A stretch of 64,000 nt of DNA. Origin: Cliona cf. orientalis. Its lineage: Eukaryota > Porifera > Demospongiae > Clionaida > Clionaidae. Positions within the stretch are counted from its first letter, which is position 1. Each line of letters begins with the position of its first letter. The position numbers and the translations under genes were made by a program. The stretch is from positions 7,982,225 to 8,046,224 of the forward strand of contig OZ005690.1 of the NCBI GenBank assembly GCA_963930775.1, read 5' to 3'. The notes beneath the pieces were generated by a model. The model did not search any database. It had not been told where the DNA came from and saw only the letters and a program-made list of their open reading frames with translations. This document shows positions 12,101 through 27,100 of the stretch, piece after piece.

Positions 12101-15100
12101 ATTTTATTGGCTTTCAAGTCCCAGAAAGGCTCCATCGAAGTCCTAGATTCTGTCGTAAATAATAGTTAGACACCGAGGCCAAGGGATCTACAGTAATTAG
12201 CATCCCAGTGGCCCTGAGCTGTGACACCCGAGCATATAGCGAGGGTGTTACTAAGGGGACAGAGGGATGCTAAATATTGTGGATCCCATTGGCCAAGGTG
12301 GGCTAAGTTATTTAGATTTTTACAATTGTTGCTATTGTAGTACAGCTATTTGCCTTGGAGCTCTCATAATACCATGGATCCTATTGGTCAACATTTACAA
12401 GTAACTAAGTAAAACCTGCAAGTAACTAAGCTACTTAGTTACCTTCAATTGACCAATCAGATTACAGGGAAGTGGCAGTAAATTTCTAATTACCTCATAG
12501 ACTGTAATTACCTAACAAGTGCATCGTAGGTTACACTTTAATTACCTCCTACCGTGTTTATTCTAATAGAACGCAAGCAAAAAAAAAAAAAAATTTCAAA
12601 TCTGGTTTGCGCACAATTAGAGTCAAAACAATTCCAGGAAGTGAATTTTCTTGCGTTAATTAGATGTTGCGTTGTAATAGAACAATTAGCATAGCTTTGA
12701 GCGACGACGAATAGTGGCTATCGATGGTATCGTACCTGTACCCCTGGCTCCGATCATCACGAGGGTAGCCTGAGAAAGGCCTTATGACAGCCGCGCCGCA
12801 TGGTTAGCGATGCCACTGAATCGTGCTGATCACAGCCTGAGGCCCTGGCTGCTGCCAGCTGGACTTAGTGCAGTTCCAACTAAGGTCAGTCCCGAGTATA
12901 GTTTAGCTAGTACCCTCATGAACGACGAACGACACTTGCGATTTGGTTAACTACAGCTAGCAACGAGTCCGAGAGACAGAGCGAGATATAATATAGAGGC
13001 TTCCAGAACGGTTTATTACTAAGCAGGTGTAGTTTAACCGTGCAGCACGCAGTTTGAGCATGCGCAATGCGCTAATTGGATTCATAGAAAATAATTACAG
13101 ACAGTCGCTTCCATTCTAATAGAATACAAACAATTCCTGGAATTGAATTTTCTTGCGGTAATTGGATCGTGCGTTCTATTAGCATAAATACGGAAAAATT
13201 AAATTATTATTATAATACTGGGGATGTAATATAGCTGTGCATTTATGTAATTGTAGGGATGTAGGTTGTACACAATAGTATCCCTGCTGTTCTTTGTTGT
13301 CAACATTTTCTGCATTGAAGATGATAATGTGATCAGAGCTTATGCTTAAGAATGAACACTTGATCATATCCCCAGTAGCTGCATGGTAATATAGTGTAAC
13401 AGCGTGTGAGGTAAGGGGTCGTCGACATAGTGCGCACATTCGATACCCTAATCACGGAGATGGAGTCTGAGACTGACTCGAGACCTCAAAAGTGAAGCTT
13501 GAAGGTGAATAGTTATAACTTTACTGCTTTATAATTACGTCCAGAGTCCCAATCAACACACCGATTCGGCCGATCGATGAGGTAATTATGATGAAATAAT
13601 ATGATGAAATGATGATGAAACCCATGATGAAATTGGGGGTGAAGACTGCTTCAAAATGTTTAGCTTGCATGACAGGGTATTGGGACACAGAATTCGAACC
13701 TAGCGTAGAGGAGATCGTGGACTATCGATGATATATGGCGATTCTCTCAGTTCGCTTTCTTTAGCGAGCTCGCTCTCGGGGAGGACTTCCCTATTCAGTT
13801 GAGTACATGGCAGGTGGATCGCGATCGAGGTCACATCCAGGTCAACCGGCTCAAGGTGCACGCCCCATTATACGTGTATACGGAGCATGCGCAGTTTGTC
13901 AATGTGTCCTACGGTAGCGTGTTTCATGAGGGACTCTGGATGTAGTCTAAGTTTTTCATTATATCCCCAGTAGCAATTTACTTCTCTGTGGTTATGAGGT
14001 AATTATGGTGTAATTATTAGATAATCTCTTAGGTAATCTACGAGGTATCACGAGAAAACTCAGGGCCTCTATGGAGTCTTTCTGAGACTTCACAGTGGCG
14101 GATTTAGGGGGATTTCGGAGGTTTCGACCGAACCCCCCTTTGGGCTGCACCTAGTTGTGATGATAGGCTAACTGGAATCCCCCTCTCTGGCTACAGAACT
14201 AAGAAAACTGCCGTTGTGGATCACTTAGCATGCTTCAGCAGAAAATTCGTTCAAAAATCGATTGGTGTGTGGTTTTTAGCCGAAAGTGGGCGTGGCTTCT
14301 AAAATTTTGTGCACGCTTCGCGCGCAAGCCTAAAACAGAAGCCCCCTTCAGGAAATTTTAGATCCGCCACTGCTTCAAAATCAGTAAGTATGTAGACACG
14401 GTATCTATTGGATGTATCAAGCGAATACCTTACAAGCTGTGTGCTGCTTTCTCTGATGAGTATGGTATCCCTAGCTAGCGTGCGCTATAATATATAGCAC
14501 GCACTCCACTAATCTAACTTTAGAAGCTGTCCTGTGCTGTCAAAGTCTTCTGTGTTTGAATCATCGAGATTTGTCTAAGCATACACTCAATCCTTCATGT
14601 GTACCATTGATATGATTGATCGGTAAGTGTGCAAGCTATCCTTCCTTCTAGGGTCTACTGACCATGACATGCATCTGGCACTTTTGTTGTCTATGAACTT
14701 TTCCTGTTGTGTCGTATTTTGACTTGGACCATGCCTGAGACTGTAACTATTGTATTCGCTCAATCAGACGCCGCGGCTACTATTTATTTCATCGCCTGAG
14801 TTTGTGCGGTATTTATGTGGGAGCGATGTTCATTAATACCAGTAACTGCCAGAGAGGCAATCCTTAGAATGTCGATTGACACCACTGATCTAGAAGATTC
14901 TGGCTCCTTTGCTGATGTTAAAACTTGTTCTATCGTGTACCTGCCATCGAGAACGAGTTGCAAGCCATGTCCACATGCTACGTGTTTCTTAAATAGTAGC
15001 TAGGGGTGGCACGGCTACTATTTGAGAGCAGCAACTATTTTGTTCAGCACTTCCGGAGGTGCAGTGACTATTTGAGAGCAGTGATTAATCGAGAGTGGCG

Positions 15101-18100
15101 TCTGATTGAGCAAATACGGTATAGGGTGGAGCCGTCTATAACGGTTATTTTTAATCACATAAGCATCTATCTTAATACAATAATACTGATCCAGCTTTTA
15201 TGGATATGATTCTGCTGAACGATGTCTCACATCTGTGACTGTTGCTGATAGTACAGCAACTCTGAGCTACAATGATGGAGGTGATCTTGTTGAGATGGCC
15301 TACAGCAGTGGAAATAGAAGGACATTTCAGTATAATGAATACAATCATCTGGTTGGCTATAAATCTTTCAGTTCCATGGGTGAAATGGTGTTGGGTGTAT
15401 CAATGGTTCCAAATTGGAATGGCAATGTAATGATGTCTATTAAGCCAAGCAACAAAGAAATCGAGATAAAGTACAACTCAAATGGAGAGATTGTTTTCGT
15501 ACGAGAAAATGGTAGTCTACCTTTAATTTTGGCACAGACACCTTCCAAAAAAAGTTTGCTGTGGGGTGATAAGGTATGTTAATTACATTGAAATACTATT
15601 AAAGTAATGTACATGCAAGCGATAGTACTACAAGGAATTGAATGCGTGATTATGTAGAGATATGGAAGTATTTAGAAAGTGTAGACTTCCATTGACCATT
15701 AATTTTATATAGCTATACTCTTCTGTGACAAGAGTAAGCCACTAATTATTTATTGGAAAGGAGTAGGTGAGTTCAAGAATTGCACAAGGCATGCCATTTA
15801 TAATATTTTCCATTATTATCCCATGTGCATATACATGCAAGGGGTAAAGTTCAGTCATTGGTATAAAAATTGCCACATCTCAATATCTAAGCCCCTGAGC
15901 AACTTGTTGCCAGAATGAATCCATCGAAAGGCTGGTTTTGGTATGCTATAAATTGATGGACATGGTCCAGAACTGTCACAAATGTGTTTTTTATGCCCAC
16001 TCTATGCATAATGTGCTTTCTCAAATAGCTGGATGGACATGGTCCAGGACTATCACAAATGTGTTTTTTATGCCTATACTCGATGCATAATGTATGCAGG
16101 CCATAATTTGCTTTCTCGAATAACTGGCTTAATATTATACTGTATATTGTTGACATATTTAATGCTCGTGATATGATAGTGCTTCTATTTGGGTAGTTTC
16201 ACAGACCAGCCTCTTCTCATAACAGTCTATTCAGTCTCACATATTTCTGCCAATGCTGTCTCTAAAGGTGCGTGGGGTGCTTGTGTTTAGCCCGGTGGCT
16301 ATGCTTCGTCACAAAAGTGCTATGAGAACAAATCAGAATGTAAGATAGCTGCATTATTGTCTATCATCTCAGTATAGGAGGCGCAAATCAGACTCGAAAT
16401 AGCTGTGTGCTCTAGAGAGCTCAAGTTAGGATCTGAAGACGTCCTTTAGGGAGTCTTTCACCGGGCAAATGGAAATGAAGGAAAATTAGAGAAACAGAAA
16501 TCGTTATCTTTGTCATAGAAGTTTGTTGTTACGTATAGTGTACTGAAGATTATTGTTTAATTTCTCACTGGACAGTTAACAACAAATTGAAATACAGGAT
16601 GTTTCGGTCCGTGGACATTCATCAGCTGTAATGAACAATAGCATAAGTACACAAGATATAGAATGTATGGGTAATTAGATAGGCAGGAAGTGATGTAAGA
16701 TAAAGAAATTTTGAAAGGATGATCTGGGAGGGGGAATGGCGTGATTCACAGGGAAAAGAATGGAGCCCAGATGGAGTCGAGAGAAAGGCCACAGTCCAGC
16801 TTCCAGTACGCTTCTCCTCCAATATCTAGATTCCTGCACCAGTACACTTGCCTCGTTCCAGTTCACTCTGTGTTGGTGTTCCCATGCATAGACCGTTATA
16901 CCATTTTTAGTGTCCAATCTCTTCACCGCTGATTTGTGCTCCACCAGTCATTTCTTCAGGTTCCTTCCTGTTTCGCCAATGTATGATCTGTTGCAGTCCA
17001 TACACGGGACTTTATAGACGACTCCTTTCTTCAACAACCGATGTCTGGGATTCTTGACCTTCATCAGGGATTCCCGGAGAGTACCACTGGACTTAAAGAT
17101 AAGGACGAAGTGACATAGTGACGTAAGGACGAAGAGAGTGAGATCAACCCCTGGTCCTCGCAGCTGCGAGATTTTGACGTTTGAAGAACAGGTAAGACAC
17201 ATTGAGAAATGGTGCACTGAAGCGGTGGAGAAGTTCTTACCCACCCCAGATATATGGTCTGTCCAAGACTCACAAGGAAGACATCCCTCTCCGGCCCATT
17301 GTATCAACCATTGGGTCATCAGCCTATCTCTTGGACCAGATGCTAGCAGGAGTTCTCATCCCCTTGCAGGGTTTACCAGCTCGATTGTGAAGAACTCTTA
17401 CGAATTTGCATAACAAGCCCGTAATATCGACTTGCGGCAGGAGGAGACTTTGATCAGCTTCGACGTGGTCAGCTTATTCACAAGAGTGCCCATAGATGAT
17501 TCTGTACAAGCAATCCGTCCCAGGATGACACTCTTGAAGATTGAACAGCCATTCCCATACCAAACATCTGCAGATTGACGGAACTGTGCCTGCGTTTTAC
17601 CTATTTCACGTTTGATTCCACTTTCTTTGAACAGGTCGAAGGGGCTGCTATCGGTTTCACTACTGTCACTGGTTGTGGCAAATCTCTTCATGGAAGCGCT
17701 CGAGGAGAGCTCTGGAATTGGCTGTACTACATCCCAGGCTTTGGCTTAGGTATGTAGCTACATGACACGTTCGTAGTGTGGCCACATAGTGCAGATGAGC
17801 TGGACACCTTCCAGGACCACTTCAACTCACAGCATCCTGCGATACAGTTCACGATGGAAAAGGAGAGTGACGGCAAGGTTGCATTCCTGGATGTGCAGGT
17901 AGAGATGTGACACTAAGAACGGTATAGCGATCCATGCATGGGAACACCAACACAGAATGAACTGGGTTGAGGCAAGTGTACTGGTGCAGGAACCTAGATA
18001 TTGGAGAAGAAGAGCACTGGAAGGTAGAAATACATAAGCATACTTAGAACATAAGCCTGGACTGCTGGCTTGTCTTTCATTAACTCCATCTGGGCTCCAT

Positions 18101-21100
18101 TCTTATCTCTTTGAATCATGCCATTCCCCCTCCCAGACCATTTCAAAACTTTCAAAATTTCTTTATCTTACATCACTTCCTGCCTATCTAATTATTGGTA
18201 CATTCTATGTATTTTTGTATATTTGTGCTATTGTTCTAACACCTGATGAAGGTCCACAGACCGAAACGTCCTATATTTCAGTTTGTTGTCAAACTGTGCT
18301 ACGAGAAGCTAAACAACAATCCTCATTTTTAGCTACTGAAAAAAAACATCAATAATAAATAATTATGTCGTGGTACTTTTGCTTAAAATTAATAAATTGG
18401 TGTCTTATAATAGGAGTTATCAACTGAAGTGTTTGATGATACTACAAACACTCTTCATTTAACTGATGCTAATGGAAATGAAATTGCCTATCAATATGGA
18501 AATGACCAGGAACTCAGAAGTATTACTGACAGTTCTGGATACATGTACAATGTGGAATATGATGACATAGGCCGACTGATTGGTTTCCTCAACCCTGACG
18601 GAAATAGGACCACAGTAACCTATGATAGTGAAAACAATTTCTCTGGTATTCAGAATCCAGATGGTTCATCTATCATCTACCTCTTTGATTCAAATTTTCA
18701 ATTGGTAAGGTTGATATCAATGGTAATACAAAACTATCTTATAATATAATATGTAGATTCAAAAAGATGTTGGAGGTGAAAAATCATCTTATGAGTATGA
18801 TAGTATGCGTAGATCACATCTAACAAAAGGCTCAAACAAGGAGGGATCAGTGGAGTTGAAGTATGACAATGCTGGAAGAACAATTGAAATTTCATACCCA
18901 AATGGTCACACCCTTACCTTTGGATATAACAGTTTGAACCAGAGGACTTATATAGCCGATGGAAGTGTTTACAACGTTAGTTACTATTACGATGGATACA
19001 ATCGTTTATCAGAAATTCGTCAGTCAAACAGTGATGAACTTATTGCTCGATATGAGTTCAGTGATACTAATAATATTTTGAGGAAAACTCTTGGAAATGG
19101 TGGCTATTCTACTTATAGGTATGCTGGACCTGTTGGCCAGCTTTCAGAAATACATAACTTTCTACCTGGAGGAGAAGAGTCTAGTTTCTTTATATATGAC
19201 TATGACAACCAGGGAAGAATGATCTCTCTGACAACAAAGAATGGTAATTGGACATACAGATATGATCCTGGAAACCAGTTGGTCAAGTGGATCACACCAG
19301 ATGGAGATGTTGTTGAGTACATCTATGATGTGAGAGGCAACAGACTTGTAGAGTTAAGGAATGAACAAGAGGAGGCATATAGTGCAAACATTGTTAATCA
19401 ATATCTCAGGTTTGGGGACAGGGAACAGTTCAAATATGATGCAAATGGACACTTGAGACAAAAGATATCTGGAGGAAGGAGAGAGAGATATACCTTTAGT
19501 GCAGATGGTAAACTGACTGAAACTGAAACGCCAAATAAAAGGTTTGCTCTTTGTGTCGTATAATATGCTTGGTATCACCTATAATGTACCATTAACTATA
19601 TTCATACGTATAGATGTAGCTACCGTTACGATGCTTTTGGCAATTTATGCACGAAGAATTGTTCTGATTCATCCATGTTTGAATATCTTGTTGACCCCAA
19701 TGGACGCTATGGTGCAGAGATCATTGCTGAGGTATGAATTATGTATGTCTCTAGTATGAGTTACGTCAGGAGTACATTACAAGGAGTATTCAACATACAT
19801 GTATACAGTAGTAGTACAAACATCTCTTTCCAGATTTCACATTACATGCATGGGCCTGAATATCATTAAGAGGTACTTAAGTTGCAACCATGGAGTCACA
19901 TTCTGTATGGCTGCAGCTGATGGGACAGTGCAGACACAACATTCATGGCTACATTTTTTAGTGATTACATGTTAATCTTATTCTAAATCTTGAAAGAGAT
20001 GATTGTACTACTACTATGTGTGTTGCATACTCCTGGTTATGTACTCTTGGTTACAGTAGTAATTCCAGAATTGGCAAAGTAGCTTCGAACCTTTGAAGAC
20101 TCAGCTACAATGATTAATTTGATGAAAGAGGCATTATAGTAAACTATGTGATGCATAGGTCCTTGAGAGTGTATTGTGTTAAATTGATAATCAGAAATCT
20201 AAGTTATTTGAAAATACACGTAATTATTATTATGCATTATTAAGAATAGATTCTTTAGATTTCAGCAAATGGCACAGTGTACTTTGTGGGTTCATATGAT
20301 CAAGGTCTGGTTGCTGCACTGAATTCTGTGACTAAATCACTCCTTTTCTATGAGTTTGATGGAATAGGGTATGCTGACAATGCAGAGCTGTAAATGCTAG
20401 AAGGTACAGTATTTATACTCTTAGTCGTCTGACTTCGTATATTATTATAGATCCGTTGTTAGTGTCGTGGATGATGATATGATTCATAACACTTACCAGT
20501 ATGATCCATTTGGAAGAATAATTCAGGAAATAGAGCAATGCAGAAATATCCACAAGTTCAGTGGACTTAGGGGAATCATAGCAGATGATGAACTCCAAAA
20601 TATCTACATGATGAGAAGTCGCCATTATGATGCTCGTCATGGAAGATTCCTTAGCATGGATCCAATTGGTAATTCATTGCAGGAAGGTCATTTTATTATT
20701 GTTTACATGATTCCGTCTTTGCTGATGCTCTGACAAACGTCAGACCATATAATATTATACCTAGGACATTGGTCAGATAATGTCTTGTATTATAATGGTG
20801 TAGTATGGCGCTTTACTAGCTATGTACTTAATACTTATAATATCTTTGCCTAATATATTTAAGTGTCCTTTCAGTGAAGTAGCTGTATAAGATTTTCAGG
20901 CAAGATGTGTAAGATTTTGCTGCAAGCCTGATATGCAAGGTTCTTGCAAGAACCTAATGTATGGGTATACTTTACTTATACTGGCTATATAGACATGCAT
21001 GAGTGTTTGTTCGGCTATAGTTACCATACAAGCTAAGTGGGTGTTAAGTAAACAAATACTACTATATTCCATCTGCCAGTACTATTCATGCATGCGCACT

Positions 21101-24100
21101 GCTAACCATTATTGTACTCTAACAGTCTACCATTATACTTCACACTTATTCTTCATTTTTAGCATAGTGAAGTTCCCAGTACCGTAAACTAGGGTTAAAT
21201 TACTACTTGTGGTAATGTCTATAACTATAGCATATGGCTAGTATATTTACCACCATTCCTGATTTGTAATCTCAGCGCCATGTCTACCATCAACACTGCA
21301 TTTGTGCCGAGCATTCTGCACTTTAGTACTCTAGTTCTTATAAGTAAGGTTGTGTTGTGTTTATCATTTCAGGTCTTTCCGGAATGAATCCCAACCTTTA
21401 TGTCTTTGCATATAACTCTCCATTGAACTTTGGAGATCCCACCGGGCAGATTCCTCTAGTTGTTATTGCTCCTTACGTAATTTCAGCTGTAACTAATGCA
21501 GCTTTAAATGCTGCTGCCTATGCAGCTGTGCAGAAAGCGACTGGACAGGAACGAACTACAGGAGGTATGAGATTTGCAGTAATTTTGTTGTGTGCATAAT
21601 GTGCAAAAGTAATAGAAGACTTAGTATTAAATAATATGATTACAGGATACATTGGAGCAGCGGTCTCTGGAGCAATTTCTGGACTTGCTCTTCCTGGAGC
21701 AGGTATACATAATATATTACAGTATTGTAACGCTATTGTTTGTATATCATACGTTCTGTTCATGCCATTAATATGTTAGTGCCCAATTTGGTGTATAATT
21801 TAGAAAGAAATAATGTAATAATATGATGCATAAATTCATGTGTACAGGGATAGTTGCCACTATTACTGCCAACGTAGCAGGAAGTTTTGCTGGACAAGTG
21901 GTTGCTGATACAATTGATGACAAAAAAGTAGATTATGGAGCTGCTGCAATAGGTGCTGCAGTAGGGTCTGCATTTGGACTGGGTGTGCCAAAAAAATTGT
22001 TCTCACATGCTGCAGCATGTAAGTTAATGGAGATATTGTGTCACATAATATAATATGTTATATTATATTGAATTTATATTGCTTATCACTCAGCAAAAAT
22101 TGGTAAGAAGGTTGCAGCATCATACACGAAATCTGTAAAGCCACTGATTGAACGGCTTGCAAAGCAATATGACATTGATCCCAATATAATCAAGAAACTT
22201 GTAGACAATAAGCTCTTTAGGGAGAATATCCCACCTACTTTCTCGACTACAGAGTTGGTCAAGTTGAGAAATTATTTGAGATGGGTACTATCACGGGATC
22301 CTGTAAGTTGAGCAACTTGGAGCTGTAAACGATATTGGTATATTCTCAGATATAATAATATTATTATTGTTTGAAATCATCTAGAATGACATTGTCGGAC
22401 CGGAAGGTTATGGTGATGCCCACTTTGTTCCTCCTGATCTCGTTTTTGAGTATACAATACGATTTGAGAACGATCCCAATGCAACAGCTCCAGCACAAAG
22501 GGTCTTTATAAGGCATAAACTTGATGATGATCTTGATGAACGTACATTCAGAGTTGGCACCTTTGGTTTTGGTGACTTCATCAGGGAGTTGCCTTTTATG
22601 AGGGCGTTTGTGCAGGTATATGAACTCTCTCACGCATGCATATAAAGAAAGACCAAAGTTGATTAATATTTACCTAGTATCTATAGTGACAACTAAGTGC
22701 AGTTAATACTAGGGTAGTTAAACCTCTGCAATACTTTTGGTAATTTTTAATGGCATTCTCTAGTTTTGTACAATACATATATATATAGCCAGCTTAATTT
22801 TAATTTAATCAGCATTGAATCATCTCTTAATGAACTAATCCCACGGGTAAGTGTAGAAAACGTCCTATACTATACACAGCAAAAACAAGTGGATTGTGGG
22901 TTGCTTCAGTTTTACACACTACCGTTCCCATCATATATAGTTTTCATAATCCAGGTAGTAATAATACCGTACCCTCGTGAAAGAGGGCCCACTACGGAAT
23001 GTCGGCCCACCCCCATTTGGGCTCAATTTCCTGCTAAGGTCTACTGTTTACTCGAATATGCCCCCATGTGTAGCTGCTCTTGAAAACGCAGCTCAAATGG
23101 CTGAGTTATGATGACTGAACTTCGAATAGTCTATATAAGTAACGTGCTAAACAGCTGTAAAACTAAGCCTAGCTAGCCCTATGACGACCGTACACAGCGA
23201 GCGATTGTAGCCACGCCCGCGGCTGCCCTTGTTCTGAATTGGTAACCGTGCTTGAATAAGGCTGAAATCAATAGTAGCCGCTGCTACTATTCAAATTACG
23301 AAGCTAGCGTGGGTAACTTACCTGGGCGCTCTTTTGCATAAAAACGCGTTACTGCATGATACCTCGAATATCGGCCCATCCCCCAATCTTGACCCAGTGT
23401 AAGGTGCACCGCCCATGGGCCCTCTTTCGCGAGGGTACGGTAATTACAAGCAGTATGTCAAACATGCCAATTTGTGAATAACACGGTAACGTATTTGCAC
23501 ATAATATTACTTGTGCATGATTACGATAATTGCGTAGTATTCTATAATTTATTTATAATAATAAGATGCATGTAGAGGGTATGCAGTTACTGTAATCATG
23601 AGAACTCTCATAGGACAAGTAGTATATGCAACTATACCAGTTTGTTATTCAATATCTGGCATACTGGTAGTAGTTATAATCTACTGGATTATGAGAACCA
23701 TGATGGGACACTGTTGTTGGCAGATGCACACACCTAGTTTTGTTCAACTGAGGCAACCCAAATTAGATTTTTGCTATGTAGAATCACTATTCCTGATATT
23801 GATCAATGCTAAAACTAGAGTTCTGTAGAGCGCATACCCCATGTGCACATTGCGCAATCTATAGATGTGCTAATGTCCGTCATCAGACTCATGGCTATGA
23901 TCTGAATGTATTGCTGAACTAGAGCTCTGTAGAGCACATACCCCGTGCACACATTGCGCAATCTATAGATCTACTTTAATTTGTATGTATGGGGGAAAAA
24001 TACTGAGTAAAATGCTGCTTGGTTGTATATAGGGCTCCTGGTGATAGCAGCCAATATCCACGGACTCTCTCTCTCTCTGCACCAGATCTAGTCTAGGTAG

Positions 24101-27100
24101 ATATAGGTGTCTCATATTCTGATTTGATAAGGCTTTGCACCTGTGTGCAGGTAGCTATATACCACTAGCAATGCATTACTGACGACCATTAACCAGTTCA
24201 TAATATTTGTTGTGCACATGTCATTGAGCAGAGAGTACAAGGCCTATGCATAATGCATTGAGTGGGTACCGTTGATAGGTGTGGTTACGAATGCTAACAA
24301 AAGGGCACTATTTGTGACGATCGTGGACCATGTCCCTCAATTCGAAGCACACTGAAGCCCGTTTTTTGCCAAATGCGACTGATTCGTTGTACTTGCAAGT
24401 CACTTAGGTGCCTAGGCATCGAGCAATGGAATTTTTGTGCTAACGACAACAACAATGATATAACACGACCAATTACTTTACCCCTTGCATATGCACACAG
24501 GGTAATTATTGTAAGATATGGCTGCAATTATGATACCCATTACTTTCTTCAGGAAGCTGTCAATACTACAGAGAGTCATGGTGTTTTTGTGACAGTCACA
24601 GCTGGTATTGATATTGTGCATCGAGAAGCAACTTGGGAGTTTCAAGCTTTGGATCCAGAAACAGGTAAAGTCTTAATTTAAGGGTGATTTCCAAATAATA
24701 TACTAGTACCGTATAGCGGGAAATTTTCGAGGGAGAAAACTTTCACGAATTTCGCGATTTATCAGCCATCTGCGAAAGTTTTCTCCATGAAATTCTAGGC
24801 ATGCCACACCCATTATGCGACCAGTTTTAACATTCCGCGAAAGTTTTCTCAGCGAAATGCTCCTTTCCTACCGATCCGTGAAAGTTTTCTCCCTCAAAAA
24901 TTTCCCGCTATGCGGTATTTCCTCACAGGTGAGCCTCCTGTGGACCCAACTGTTGGATTTCTTCCTCCTAACAATGGTACCAGTGGACAAGGATTTGTTA
25001 CTTTCTCTGTGCGGGCAGATAATGAAGTGAGGAGCCTTTCACAAATTGATGCAGAAGCTACCATAATTTTCGATCAAAATGATCCCATAGATACTCCTCC
25101 TATCTTTAACACCGTAAGTTTACTAAAAATTATTTCCTAGTATTAAAGTATTACTTTCATCCACACGTTGTGGGGGAGGGTAGGGTGGAGTTAAGACAAG
25201 GGGACAGTTATTGACCATTGCATTGCAGTAGCAGTGGTCTCCCCATGCAGTCGACTACTGAAGGTATCATGGATGGTATAGACAAAATCATGACTTGGTA
25301 CAGATAAAATCATGTCTACAACGGTTCCCTGCTCCACCCTAGCTATTTCTAGAACACTGAAGAAGTTACAGTTGTTGCAATTATCCATGCTACAATGTAC
25401 TTGGAATATGCCTAACTTCTTTTAAGGAAGGATAGCCATTAGTTATTAACCCTCGGTGCATGTGTATGGTAGTTATTCTGTGTCTGTCACCAAACTAGCT
25501 CCTGCATACCTCATTTGTGAGTCCAAAGTTCGATGTTCTGCGGTTCCTTACGGTGTTCCAAATGCATGATTTGTGTGGATTTCACTGAAAATGCTTTGTT
25601 CACCGGTTTTGGTGTCATTTACTGATTCTATAGCTTGCTTCTTGATTTTCCCCAGCTCTACTCTGCATATAAATATAATGATGTGTGTCGCACTATCATA
25701 GAGTCGGTAGACTCTATAAGTAGGGATGGCCCGGATATGCCATATATGTGATACATTACAAATACCCAAATATCTCAAACTAGGTAATTTTGTGAAATTT
25801 CTAAGTGTGAAAATCAGAATCTCCAGCAAATTGTTCATCTAACAAGACCAAGATCATTCATCAAAACAATTGTACACGTCAGAACCAGATGTTCAAAAAA
25901 TAGGCCATTAATTTTGTCAATCTTTCTTCTTTCTTTCTTTCTTTCTTTCTCATTTCCAGGGCTAACTCAAGACTGTCTGGACCTCTCACCTTAGCTCTCA
26001 TGTAAATCCACTCTATTTTGTAGCGTGCAGTGCAGTGGCACGCTAGATTGGTGTTATCTCGACAGTTACATAATAGTGGGTGTGTACGGCGCATTATCGA
26101 ATGGGTGTGTCTGATACGCCATTTTGTTACAATAATGCGCATGCTCGGAATATGTTGCCATGGTGAAGTCACGTGACAGCGTCTGGCCCTAGGCGCTGGC
26201 CTAGGCCCGCGGCGAGCTAGCTATTACTAGCTTGTACATCGCTAGCGTGTGCAAAGGCGCACTGGACCGATCATGGATATAAAGGTTCAAGGCTCGAGGA
26301 GCGGTAAGGCGCTAGGCATAGGCGAGCTACTCGCTAGCGCTTGCAGCGCTAGTGCTAGATCATAGATATTATACCATTATACGAAGGCACCTGGCAAGGC
26401 TCGAGCAGCTGTATAGATCATAAAATTATGCCGGGTAGCTAGCTGCTGCCAACAGTAAAACTTAAAACTTGGTTTTCTCCCTATATATAAAGCGGAAAAG
26501 TCTCATCACTACTTGGGCTGCCTAAAGCAGCCTTCTTTGTCATCCTATTCATCGTCATAATAATATTATTATGAACGCAAGTTAATGAGATGCGTGGCAA
26601 AGAATTTTGCACACCCCCCATCTTCCACTTAATCAGAAGTTGTGAGCAAACCATGCAAGATGGCATTGAAAAATTACACTAAGTGCAATAAAAAGAACAG
26701 AAACAAGTATAAAAACAATTGAATAACATTGAAGAATGAAGTAGGGATGGCAGGATCAAAAAGTACACAAACAAGAGATAATCACATCTACTATACATCC
26801 CTACGCTTGCTTTTTGAGGGGTGCAAAAATAACCAGTAATGATGCGATTGAATCAAAATTGATAAACCCGAACCATCGTGACAACTAGGGAACACCTACA
26901 TGAATATCTCCCACATACCACACTCAACAAACACGTCAACCATGACTAATAGGTGCACAATAGTCGAGAAAAGCAAGCGTAGGAATGTATAGTAGATGCG
27001 ATTATCTGTACTTTTTGATCCTGCCATCCGTACTTCATTCTTCAATTTTATTCAATTGTTTTTATACTTGTATGATTATTAACCCTTGGCACAAGAGTTA

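Larger units (their letters stand above)
11731..15194 (+). other. 3.5-kb intron with several repeat families
   Basis: An intron inside the YD shell. It contains two related copies of a repeat beginning ATCCCCAGTAGCTGCATGGT (about 11811-11945 and 13370-13500) and a fragment near 13963. It also holds elements with ATTCTAATAGAA / TTCTATTAGCATAAA ends (from 12552 and near 13100-13193) and the 14093-14372 hAT5-like element. No additional exon was found. Confidence 0.6.

Noticed and set aside
11060..21564. Gene is a teneurin
   Set aside because: The YD shell and core match, but CARDB and PPC modules precede it and cbEGF follows it. Teneurins have tenascin-type EGF and NHL modules before the shell, so I gave no teneurin symbol.
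23598..23828. 76-codon hydrophobic frame in an intron
   Set aside because: It lies in an AT-rich intron, and the flanking exons already join in phase without it. Composition is like the surrounding repeats.
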